Shown: positions 22,654 to 32,230 of the stretch, one piece after another
Layout: every line of letters starts with the position of its first letter
Numbering within the stretch: the stretch's first letter is position 1
NCBI RefSeq assembly: GCF_022539505.1
Contig: NW_025899904.1
Span: forward strand, 1-64,000
DNA: 64,000 bases
Direction of reading: 5' to 3'
Origin: Lolium rigidum
Taxonomy: Eukaryota; Streptophyta; Magnoliopsida; Poales; Poaceae
The notes under the pieces: model-generated
The model's database searches: none
What the model was told of the DNA's origin: nothing
Seen by the model: only the letters and a program-made list of their open reading frames with translations
Program-made: the position numbers and the translations under genes

Positions 22654-23826
22654 TGTTATCACCAGATTTTGGCCAAATGAGGAGGTGGGCCGTAAGTGAG
22701 ATGGGCTTGAAGGATATACGCGTGGAGGATCTCTGAAGCGGCCTGATACGAAGAAGTTGGGCTAAAATTGCCCGTGTATCTATATTATAGTAGATCGCAT
22801 CTTAATTTGGAAGTTAGAGTTTAACCCGTGCACGGTTAGGTGCACGCCTGAATTAGAAAGTCCCCCGGACTATAAATATGTATCTAGGGTTTATGAAATA
22901 AACAACAACCAACGTTCAACACAAACCAATCTCGGCGCATCGCCAACTCCCCCGTCTCGAGGGTTTCTTCCGGGTAAGCACCATGCTGCCTAGATCGCAT
23001 CTTGCGATCTAGGCAGCACTACGTTTATTCGTCCTCCATGCGTTGCTCGTACTGAAGCCTTTTTGATGGCGAGCAACGTAGTTATCATAGGTGTTTTTAG
23101 GGTTAGCATTGTTCTTCGTATCATATGCTATCGTCGTGCAACCCTTAGGCATCTAGCCGCCCTTACGCCTGTCACGGGTGTAAGGGCGGCACCCCGCTTG
23201 ATCATTATTTAGTAGATCCGATCCGTTATGATTGCTCCTTGTTCCTCAAGGATTAGTTTAATATCTGCATTGTTAGGCCTTACAAAGGGTTGGAGGATCC
23301 AGCGGCGTGTAGGGTGTAGTTTGCTAGCCCTAGACAGGACGTTCCGAGGATCAACCTCGTGTTGGTTTTTAGGCCTCGTCTAGGATCGGCTTACGATCAC
23401 CGTACGCGAGCGCGAGGCCCAATCACGAGTAGGATGTTCCGATTATGCGGTGAAAACCCTAAATCGTAGTAGGTCGCTTTAGCTTTATCTTGATCAAGCA
23501 GGACCACCATCCGATCGTACACCTCGTACGTATCATGGGTGGATCGGCTCTTTGAGCCGATTCACGGAGACAACCTGAGAGCCGATCGAGGCTCGTATTT
23601 AACGTTTACGTGTATGCCATGCAGGAAACTAAGCGAGGCATCATCCAACACCTTCCTGACCAGGTATAGGTCAGGTGGCACGCCCTTGCGACAGCATCGG
23701 ACGCGTGCGTGCCGGAGGCTTTGCGGGCCGTCGCTCGGAGGGACCAGGGCCAGCCGCAGTCCTGGGAGATTCCCGGCTCTACGGTGTTGCCCGTCGCTGC
23801 CCGCCGGTGGGTTTCTGACCGCAACA
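22654..23826 (+). repeat. 3' LTR of element E
   Basis: 1173 bp, nearly identical to 16407-17574. It is followed by the second GTATG duplication at 23827-23831, after which element D resumes. Confidence 0.9.
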
Positions 23827-25188
23827 GTATGGTGGACACAAATGGCATAGTTATTGGCTCAAGGATTTGGATGCACAAGAAGAATTCCTCTCAATACAAG
23901 GCTAGGCTAGCAAGGTTGTTTGAAGCAAACTCAAGTATAAAACGGTGCAGCAAGACTCACATATGAACATATTGTAAGCATTATAAGACTTTACATCGTC
24001 TCCTTGTTGTTCAAACACCTCAATCAGAAAATATCTAGACTCTAGAGAAACTAATCATGCAAACCAAATTTTAACAAGCTCTATGTAGTTATTCATTAAT
24101 GGGTACAAAGTACATGATGCAAGAGCTTAAACATGATCTATATGAGCACAACAATTGCCAAGTATCAAATTATTCAAGATATTATACCAATTACCACATG
24201 TAGCATTTCCCGTTTCCAACCATATAACAATTAACGAAGCAGTTTCAACCTTCGCCATGAACACTAAAAGATAAAGCGAAGAACACATGTGTTCATATGA
24301 ACCAGCGGAGCGTGTCTCTCTCCCACACAAGCGTGTATTTATTCAGAGAATGAAAATAACAAAACGAAAATAAAAGCACACAGACGCTCCAAGTAAAGCA
24401 CATAAGATGTGACCGAATAAAAATATAGTTTCAAGAGAAGAAACCTGATAATTTGTCGATGAAGAAGGGGATGCCTTGGGCATCCCCAAGCTTAGATGCT
24501 TGAGTCTTCTTGAAATATGCAGGGATGAACCATGGGGGCATCCCCAAGCTTAGACTTTTCACTCTTCTTGATCATATTGTATCATCCTCCTCTCTTGACC
24601 CTTGAAAACTTCCTCCACACCAAACTCAAAACAAACTCATTAGAGGGTTAGTGCATAACCAAAAATTCACATGTTCAGAGGTGACACAATCATTTTTAAC
24701 ACTTCTGGACATTGCTCAAAGCTACTGGAAGTTAATGGAACAAAGAAATCCATCCAACACAGCAAAGGAGGCAATGTGAAATAAAAGGCAGAATCTGTCA
24801 AAACAGAACAGTCCGTAAAGACGAATTTTATAGAGGCACCAGACTTGCTCAGATGAAAATGCCCAAATTGAATGAAAGTTGCGTACATATCCGAGGATCA
24901 CTCACGTAAATTGGCAGATTTTCCGAGTTACCTACGAGAGAATCATACCCAAATTCGTGACGACAAGAAAAGCTGTTTACGCGCAGTAATCCAAATCTAG
25001 TATCAACCTTACTATCAAAGACTTTACTTGGCACAACAATGCAATAAAATAAAGATAAGGAGAGGTTGCTACAGTAGTAACAACTTCCAAGACTCAAATA
25101 TAAAATAAAAGTACTGTAGTAAAATAAACACATGGGTTATCTCCCAAGAAGTTCTTTCTTTATAGCCATTAAGATGGGCTCAGCAGTT
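23827..25188 (-). mobile_element. Internal non-coding region of element D
   Basis: AT-rich sequence with no supported gene. It contains two extra copies of the polypurine-like complement GCATCCCCAAGCTTAGA (24479 and 24539), the same motif that lies next to the 3' LTR at 15288, and a TTATCTCCCAAGAAGTTC block near 25137. Confidence 0.65.
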
Positions 25189-25791
25189 TTAATGATGCAC
25201 TCTCAAGAAATAAGAGTTGAAGCAAAAGAGAGCATCAAGAAGCAAATTCAAAACAAATTTAAGCCTAACCCACTTCCTATGAAAAGGAATCTTGTAAATA
25301 AACAAGTTCATGAAGCATAATGCAACAAGCATAGAAAGATAAAACAAGTGTAACTTCAAAAATTTCAGCATATAGAGAGGTGTTTTAGTAACATGAAAAT
25401 TTCTACAACCATATTTTCCTCTCTCATAATAATTTCCAGTGGCATCATGAGCAAACTCAACAATATAACTATCACATAAAGCATTCTTATCATGAGTCTC
25501 ATGCATAAAATCATTACTACTCCCAACATAAGCATAATCAGTTTTATTAGTTGCAGTGGGAGCAAATTCAACAAAGTAACTATCATTATTATTCTCATCA
25601 AGTGTAGGAGGCATAGTATAATCACAATAAAATTTACTCTCCATAGTAGGCGGCACCAAAAGACCACTATCATTATAATCATCATATATGGGAGGCATAT
25701 CATAATCAACATAAACTTTCTCCTCAATACCCGGAGGGCTAAAGAGATCATTTTCATCAAAACCAGCTTCCCCAAGCTTAGAATTTTCCAT
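25189..25791 (-). CDS. Accessory ORF of non-autonomous element D, function unknown
   Basis: An intact 200-codon frame about 0.3 kb downstream of the 5' LTR and PBS, in the place of gag. It has no gag, zinc-knuckle or enzyme motif. Visible structure: an N-terminal MENSKLGEAGFDENDLFSPP; a Tyr/Asp/Pro-rich part with an internal repeat (DYDMPPIYDD and DYTMPPTLDE); a second repeat pair (DSYFVEFAPTAT and DSYIVEFAHDAT); then NYYERGKYG; then two hydrophobic segments (about residues 145-168 and 178-196) separated by the basic FHRKWVRLK, suggesting membrane association. Frames of this type recur in related non-autonomous Triticeae elements, as far as I recall. The first codons overlap a polypurine-like tract. 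No role is known to me. Confidence 0.6.
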   Translation of the reverse strand: MENSKLGEAGFDENDLFSPPGIEEKVYVDYDMPPIYDDYNDSGLLVPPTMESKFYCDYTMPPTLDENNNDSYFVEFAPTATNKTDYAYVGSSNDFMHETHDKNALCDSYIVEFAHDATGNYYERGKYGCRNFHVTKTPLYMLKFLKLHLFYLSMLVALCFMNLFIYKIPFHRKWVRLKFVLNLLLDALFCFNSYFLRVHH

Positions 25792-26077
25792 TCATTAGCA
25801 ACAATGGTGTTCAAAGCGTTCATACTAATATCATTGCTACTAGCATGCAAATAAGATTCCATAGGTTTTTTAATTTTCGCATTAAACCATTCATGTCTTG
25901 ACTCAGGAAATAGTACAAAAAGCTCACAGATGTTTTCCATTATGCCTTACTAGTGTAGAACAAGAAACAAAAAGATGCAATTGCAGGATCTAAAGGAAAT
26001 AGCTTTGAACACTCACACAATGGCGCCAGAAAAGTACTTTTACCTGGGACCGGAGTATGAGTGCCTTTTACCTTTCC
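25792..26077 (-). mobile_element. 5' leader of element D
   Basis: Sequence between the accessory ORF and the PBS. A second copy of the PBS-proximal string TGGCGCCAGAAAAGTACT occurs at 26022, about 70 bases from the real one, suggesting a small local duplication. No gene is seen. Confidence 0.5.
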
Positions 26078-26095
26078 TCCCCGGCAACGGCGCCA
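26078..26095 (-). other. Primer-binding site (tRNA-Asp type) of element D
   Basis: On the minus strand TGGCGCCGTTGCCGGGGA, ten bases after the 5' LTR end GTAGACATCA. This is the tRNA-Asp PBS typical of Athila-lineage Gypsy elements. Confidence 0.85.
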
Positions 26096-26105
26096 GAAAA
26101 GTGCT

Positions 26106-27586
26106 TGATGTCTACGGGTGCTTCTATTCTTGTAGATAGTGTTGGGCCTCCAAGAGCGAGAGGTTTGTAGAACAGCTGACAAGTTTCCCTTAAGTGGATC
26201 ACCCAAGGTTTATCGAACTCAGGGAGGAAGAGGTCAAAGATATCCCTCTCAAGCAACCCTGCAATCACGATACAAGAAGTCTCTTGTGTCCCCAACACAC
26301 CTAATACATTTGTCAGATGTATAGGTGCACTAGTTCGGCGAAGAGATAGTGAAATACAAGTAATATGGATGGATATGAGTGGTAATAGCAATCTGAATAA
26401 AATATGGCAGCGAGTAAACATGCAACAGAACAGTAAATAAGCGGAGTTTCGATGCTTAGAAACAAGGCCTAGGGATCATACTTTCACTAGTGGACACTCT
26501 CAACATTGATCACATAATAAAACCACTCCACACTCTGTTGTTGGATGATGAACACCACTAGTTGTGTAGGGCTACAAGAGCACCTCGATGCCGGAGTTAA
26601 CAAGCTCCAAAACATTCAATGTTCATATTTAAATAACCTTAGAGTGCATGATAGATCATTGCAATTACACCAAGTACTAACATAGCATGCACACTGTCAC
26701 CATCACACTATGAAGGAGGAATAAATCACATCAATACTATCATAGCAATAGTTAACTTCATAATCTACAAGAGATCACAATCATAACCTACGCCAAGTAC
26801 TACACGATGCACACACTGTCACCATTACACCGTGGAGGAGGAATAGACTACTTTAATAACATCACCAGAGTAACACATAGATGAATAGTGATACAAAACT
26901 CATATGAATCTCAATCATGTAAGGCAGCTCATGAGATCATTGTATTGAAGTACATAGGAGAGAGATTAACCACATAGCTATCGGTACAGCCCTTAGCCTC
27001 GATGGAGAACTACTCCCTCCTCATGGGAGACAACAGCGTTGATGAAGATGGCGGTGGTGTCGATGGAGATGCCTTCCGGGGGCACTTCCCCGTCCCGGCG
27101 GCGTGCCGGAACGAGAGACTCCTGTCCCCCGGATCTTGGCTTCGCGATGGCGGCGGCTCCGGAAGGTTTCTCGTACCGTGGCTTTTCCGTATCGAGGTTT
27201 TAGGTCGGGGACCTTTAAATAGGCGAAGAGGCGGAGTCGGAAGGCCGACGGGGCAGCCACACGGTAGGGGGCGCGGCCCACCCCCGGCCGCGCCGGCCTA
27301 TCATCCGGGGCCCACGGGGCCCTCCTCCGCGGCTCTCGGGTGTTCGGAAGCTTCGTGGAAAAATAGGATGTTGGGCGTTGATTTCGTCCGATTCCGAGAA
27401 TATTTCCTTACTAGGATTTACGAAACCAAAAACAGCAGAAAACGAGAAGCGGCACTTCGGCATCTCGTCAATAGGTTAGTTCCAGAAAACGCATAAAAAC
27501 GATATAAAGTGTGAACAAAACATGTAGGTATTGTCATAAAACAAGCATGGAACATCAGAAATTATAGATACGTCGGAGACGTATCC
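26106..27586 (-). repeat. 5' LTR of element D
   Basis: 1481 bp, the better-preserved copy. Its inner end, TGATGTCTACGG at 26106, adjoins the PBS. Its outer end is followed by the GTTAC duplication at 27587-27591. The GC-rich middle retains CG dinucleotides lost in the other copy. Confidence 0.88.
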
Positions 27587-27591
27587 GTTAC

Positions 27592-28843
27592 TAGGATCGT
27601 TCCCCCCGCGGATAAAATGGTAATGGGGTATTCTAACTTAGTGCATCTAATTCCATATTGATTGATGAATTGCTGGGAAATGAATGATGTAGTTGCACAA
27701 GTATCAAAAAGAACTTTGCCAGGATGGGTAAGGATCTGAAGCGTACCTATTACTGCCTTATCCGAAGTGATCACCTCCTCCAGGATGGTACAGTTCAGCT
27801 TCCCATATGGTTGCTTTCCTTTCCAGCCGCCGCTGGAATTTCCACTCTTGTTTGGCGCACCTCCTCTAGATCTTCCTCCTCTGGGACCATGATTCGGACA
27901 ATCCCTCTTCATGTGTCCTTCCTTGCAACATCCAAAGCATACCACCTTTGGCTTCCTACAGTCCGCGGAAATATGTCCACGGAATCCACAGTTCTTGCAG
28001 GTGACATTGTTTGGATTGTTCCCAGATCCCTGTTGTGGTCTGTTGCCTCCAGATGTAAATCTGGGTTTGAAGCTAAGATTGGTATTGGGTTTGGTGTTGA
28101 TGAACTTCTTAGGTTCAAACTTGGCTATCTTGCGTCTTTCCTCCTGAACTTGCTTGAAGTCATCCTCCATGGTTATTGCTCCATCCACTAATTCCTGGAA
28201 TTCTGTGGCCCTCAACATCCTCAACTGCATCCTAAGGTATGGATGCACACCTCTCAGAAATCTCTTCTTCCTCTTTTCATCCATATTGACCTCATCTCCA
28301 GCATAACGAGACAATGCTGAGAAGTCTCGAACATACTTCATTATGGTATTGTCCTTCTGCTCCAAGTTCTCAACCCTCCTTTTTAGTACCATGATACTTT
28401 CTGGAACTTGAGCATCCCTAAACTTCTTTTTAAACTCTTCCCAAGTAAACACTCTACCAATAGGGTGTACTGCAACAGTTTTCCCACTAGGCTGCTATTG
28501 GTCCACATAACAGATGTGTGGCATATCTGAGTTTCTCTTCGTCATTACACCCTACGGTATTCAGTTTCCTCTCAGTGTCCATAAGCCAATCCTCGGCATC
28601 CATAGGTTCAGGTGCGAATGCGAAAGGAACTAGTTTGACATCCTAGAAGAACTTATTCTGTTGTTCCATTGTAATACGCCGACTATCCTCCATCATTTGG
28701 ATATATTGCATAAATATCTGCTGCATCATTGGAGGAGGTGGTGGTGGAAACTGTGCCCCTGAAGCTGCGTCGGCTTCTTCTTTCAGCTTAGCTTCACGTT
28801 CGAGGCGTTGAGCCTCACTCTCCTCACCGTTCGGTCCCGTCAT
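27592..28843 (-). pseudogene. Gypsy element F, gag and protease (broken)
   Basis: The minus-strand gag starts at 28843 (MTGPNGEESEAQRLEREAKL) with a Pro-rich stretch. It is broken by stops near 28640 and 28490, then open from 28452. The gag core has FTWEEFKKKFRDAQVPES and YAGDEVNMDEKRKKRFLRG. Two CCHC zinc knuckles follow (CKNCGFRGHISADC and CFGCCKEGHMKRDC) and then the protease start, with LFDTCATTSFIS in place of the usual DTGA/DSGA (Thr-Cys-Ala instead of Thr/Ser-Gly-Ala). The frame is cut at 27592 by element D and continues at 13803. Confidence 0.85.
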
Positions 28844-29269
28844 TTCCCCCTAGTACTGTTACACAAAGCGAAACTCATAGTTACTCCATGCGCAAGTTTT
28901 CTAAGCTCAACTTTGTGCACAAAACTAGTCACGCAATGGAAATCAAGAAGCAAATCCAAATCATACAAAACATATACCTTGTTTATACAAAAAGAAGTAG
29001 TTTTACAATACCCTTAAAACTATGTGAGTATGCAACTCACTTATTGGATGTAGCGTACAAGCTTACTTAACTAATATACAATATCAAACTTATCGTACAT
29101 AGTATGTCACTCTCACCTCCAGTGGTAGTCCACTACGCATAGTCTTGTTCCTGATACATTCCAGGAGTTGTTCTCCTAATGGTATCCGGAACATACGGCC
29201 TTCCAGTCGGCTGGCAGTCAGAGTCTGAAGAAGATCCCAGGGAGAAATCTGTCATCATGAAATAGTTAT
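28844..29269 (-). mobile_element. Spacer between the upstream ORF and gag in element F
   Basis: About 0.4 kb with no frame of note. It separates the accessory ORF at 29270-30298 from gag. Confidence 0.5.
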
Positions 29270-30298
29270 TCAACGATGCATATGTATCCCCCGTGGGATA
29301 GGATACTCCTCTTCCTCGACAGACACATTTCTGGTGTATTCGGAAGTGTTCATATTGAAAGGTCCCCGCCTTCCCCTACTTCCGGAACACTCCTCCATTT
29401 TCACCTTACATGTCTTCCCCACTTCGGAGTCTGACTCAATGACTATGGGATTCTCTTCATAGTCTCCCACTCCATACTGAAAGTTTCTATATTGGTTTAT
29501 GGCATCTTCATTTATCTCCGGGTCACATCGAACCGGATCAGATCTAGTACCCTTGAGTGGTTCAAAACGCCACCCTGTAGAGTTTTCTATTGGGGTGACG
29601 GAACATCTTGCGTTCCCGGACTCTTCCCCTGGTTCATAACCTCCATAGGAGCTACTAGGAAAATATATGGGTGTTGGTGGATTGGGTTCTGGCTCACGAG
29701 CGTATATGCTGATGTAATCACCAGTAGAATATAACGGTGTATGTGGTTCCTCCTCCATAGGTTCTTTGACCTTGGATTCTTCCTTGGGTTTGTTAAACTC
29801 CTCCAACATGGTATCAATTGCACCAACCATATGGCGATGCATTTGAAAGAACAAGGTTAGCAGATTCCTATAGTTATCCATATATTTGGCTGCTTTGATA
29901 GGTTTCGTTTTGGCGAATTTGGAATGATTAAGTGTAGGATCAGCATCCTCCTCGATGTGTGGTATGTGGGAAAACTCGGAGGCAATAAGATCTTTTGTCT
30001 TATGCTCACGTATCTCAGTTATGGCTTTTAGGATAGTTATATGGTAGGTTGTCCTAATGGTTCTTGCCTCTCCTGCAGGCATTACTGGGCTCATCCCTAA
30101 TTCTGCAGGTAGTTGGAGTCCAACTCTGCATTTGGCTAGCACTGGGCCATCATAGTACATATACTTCATCACTCGGATCTGGGGATCGCACCCAAATTCG
30201 AGCAACAAAGCACGTAGTATGTCCGCAAGTCCACCATCATAGTCATCCAGACTTGGGGTCTTCACCTTAATGTTTCGTCCCGGGCGTACACTTGCCAT
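29270..30298 (-). CDS. Accessory ORF upstream of gag in Gypsy element F
   Basis: An intact 342-codon frame between the PBS and gag, same strand as gag. The N-terminal half (about residues 1-190) looks folded: PSLDDYDGGLADILRALLLE, YMYYDGPVLAKCRVGLQLP, then a helical part with MDNYRNLLTLFFQMHRHMVG. The C-terminal half is acidic and Pro/Glu/Ser-rich (EEFNKPKEESKVKEP, then EENPIVIESDSE), with VIESDSE resembling a SUMO-interacting motif. It lacks gag, protease or zinc-finger motifs. Extra ORFs 5' of gag are known in some plant Gypsy lineages. It is uninterrupted while gag and RT of the same element are broken. Confidence 0.6.
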   Translation of the reverse strand: MASVRPGRNIKVKTPSLDDYDGGLADILRALLLEFGCDPQIRVMKYMYYDGPVLAKCRVGLQLPAELGMSPVMPAGEARTIRTTYHITILKAITEIREHKTKDLIASEFSHIPHIEEDADPTLNHSKFAKTKPIKAAKYMDNYRNLLTLFFQMHRHMVGAIDTMLEEFNKPKEESKVKEPMEEEPHTPLYSTGDYISIYAREPEPNPPTPIYFPSSSYGGYEPGEESGNARCSVTPIENSTGWRFEPLKGTRSDPVRCDPEINEDAINQYRNFQYGVGDYEENPIVIESDSEVGKTCKVKMEECSGSRGRRGPFNMNTSEYTRNVSVEEEEYPIPRGIHMHR

Positions 30299-30500
30299 GT
30301 CTGGTTGTGGATAAGAAAAGATAAGAGTATTAAGAATAATGCATCATAATAGTAATAATAAAGAATTATCGCACTAAAAGATATGAATGTATTATTATCA
30401 AGTGAATATACATCATATTTTTAGAGAATCATTTACTACTTCTATTTGACTCCTACATGCCTTCCCATTAACTAGGTTCCAACCTAAGGTCAAAGATTTT
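30299..30500 (-). mobile_element. 5' leader of Gypsy element F
   Basis: Untranslated AT-rich sequence between the PBS and the accessory ORF start at 30298. It has nothing else recognisable. Confidence 0.5.
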
Positions 30501-30513
30501 GCTGTGATACCAA
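30501..30513 (-). other. Primer-binding site (initiator tRNA-Met type) of element F
   Basis: On the minus strand TTGGTATCACAGC, one base off the standard TGGTATCAGAGC. It sits immediately after the LTR end ...TCACTTCA. Confidence 0.75.
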
Positions 30514-30514
30514 C

Positions 30515-32230
30515 TGAAGTGACCCTACATACCACTGCATGTTGTAGTATGCTGTCTGTGGATATAACATGTGCGAAGTACCAGTCCGCAAATATCACAT
30601 TCCTCGGAGTGGTACAACAGAAACATAGTTGGTTCAAACTTACTCACTTAATATTATTACAAGCCAAAAACGTACATCATAAGGGAGCTCCTCTCGGGAG
30701 TTCCAGTTGAACTCTACAAAGCCTACGAACTAACGGTAGAACTAGGCTTAGGACCATTACTACTCGAGCAGCTTATACTATAATGTTCGGTGCTGCCCGA
30801 CTGCTACTAAGGCAACCCTAATGACTTAGGCCTCCTCCTCGGCTTCTTCAGCTCCGTACTCGATCAGGTAGTCCATTCCTTCGAGGCCTCCCAAGAGATC
30901 TGGCTCCTCGTAGTAGACATTGTCTGCGTAGTCTGCTTCCTTGTGGTTCCCCTCACCGCTGTTCTGGTAATCTAAGCATGGGATTTAAATAGGAATGAGT
31001 ACGAGCGTACTCAACAAGTTCATTATAGGAAAGATGTGTTTTATGTACTAGCTACGACCATGAACCAGAAAGTCCAAGGAAATGCATGTTTTTGTAAACA
31101 TTTCTTCAAAAGGTTGCTTTTATTCTGAAGAGCTATGTCCGCCAGCCATTCCTCGGTGCCTAGAAATTCATGGAGTTCCTTTCCAGTAGCGTTCGCAGCT
31201 CCAAACCCGGAAGAGGGAGTGACAAGCCACAATTTGATACACTCTGCAGAAGTGTGTTACTTTACCCAGCAGAGAACTTATCCTTGTCACCAGCCGAGTC
31301 CAATTCTCGTCCACACTTTCTTGGTGTGAGTCCAGGTATAAGTCATAGCCATCACTGGGCCTTCCCGTGAACCCGCATACCCACCCTTTTGTAAGTCTGT
31401 CATGTCCTTTATCCATAGGTAGACCGACCTAGGCAATATGTGGTGTTTTTAGGGTTTTAATTTAATTGTCTTGAGTTTTAGGAATAAGAAGTATTTATGT
31501 TTTCTCCATAAGAGTAAAATAATATTTTGAAATGTTTCCAAGAAGAGTTAAATCCAATAATATTTATGGACTTGGTTGATTATTAAAAACATGATATTTA
31601 TTTTAAATTCCTATTTTTTTATTTATTTTTTGGATGAATAATTATTATTTTAATAATCAATTTTACTTTGGTTCATCTTTTCAAATAAGTATTTGTTTGG
31701 AGTAGAGCATAATTTTTGAAGTGGTGTACAATTCTTTTAGAGTTTTCTAGGGTTTTTGGATTTAGTGCAAAGTTTCAATTTTTAAGGGCTTGTGAAATGA
31801 CCATTTTTCCCCTGGGCCCACTGGTCAGGCTAACCCACCTGGTTAGGTCGGACCAGCCCACCTGGTCTGGCCCGTCCGGCCTCATTCGACCCCCTCTCTC
31901 TCACGCGCGTCGCAAATCCTAACCCTAATCGCTCCCGCGATTCCCCTTTCGCCTCCTCCGTCGCCGGTCGATTCCGGCCGACTCTGGCGGTCCTGGCCCT
32001 CGCCGTGGGTCGCAATTGATGCGCCTCACGACGCTGCAGCCTCCTGTCCGCGTCGATTTGGAAGGGATAGCGCTTCCCGCTCGTCCACGACCACTACTGC
32101 AACTAGGGTTGCGGTCTCCTCCGACGATGCGCGTCGGACAGGCGTTCCAGGCCTTCCTGGTGCTGCTCGGCGGCGTGTTGGGTGCGGTGGTGCTTGATCT
32201 AATGCTCATGATTTTTGGGTAAATTAACTT
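30515..32230 (-). repeat. 5' LTR of Gypsy element F
   Basis: LTR read on the minus strand, ending TAGGGTCACTTCA at 30515 beside the PBS. The outer (right) end could not be fixed: the GC-rich part (31.8-32.2 kb) with LTR-like CTCTCTCTCACGCGCG sequence is followed by AT-rich DNA, and I placed the end near 32.2 kb. The partner LTR has been lost. A short open acidic stretch (minus strand, about 30990-30826; blocks YYEEPDLLGGLEG and EYGAEEAEEEA, then stop) lies inside the LTR. Confidence 0.6.

Larger units (their letters stand above)
16407..23826 (+). mobile_element. Element E: Tat-like Gypsy element with gag, no pol, and an antisense ORF
   Basis: A complete 7.4 kb plus-strand element nested in D. 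It has LTRs at 16407-17574 and 22654-23826 (TG...CA ends), a 5 bp duplication GTATG, a PBS region directly after the 5' LTR and a polypurine tract, CCAGGGGGGCATG, before the 3' LTR. It encodes a degraded Tat-type gag (17635-20452). Protease, RT and integrase are absent. Their place is taken by an array of hairpin and polypurine-like motifs (20.46-21.75 kb) and a minus-strand acidic ORF (21866-22384). The two LTRs differ by roughly eight substitutions and five single-base gaps by eye, so the insertion is young. Element C (61922 onward) is a relative. Confidence 0.9.
13809..27586 (-). mobile_element. Element D: non-autonomous Athila-like LTR retrotransposon
   Basis: A complete minus-strand element with LTRs at 13809-15287 and 26106-27586, a 5 bp target-site duplication (GTTAC), and a PBS for tRNA-Asp next to the 5' LTR. 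It is inserted in Gypsy element F and carries element E (16407-23826) inside. With E removed, the internal region is only about 3.4 kb and has no gag, protease, RT or integrase. The only sizeable frame is an accessory ORF at 25189-25791. It must have used proteins of related autonomous elements. LTR starts of the TGATACGTCTCCGACG type are shared with the LTRs at 7077 and 60017; in wheat repeat catalogues this suggests the Sabrina/WHAM group, but that name is uncertain. Confidence 0.88.
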
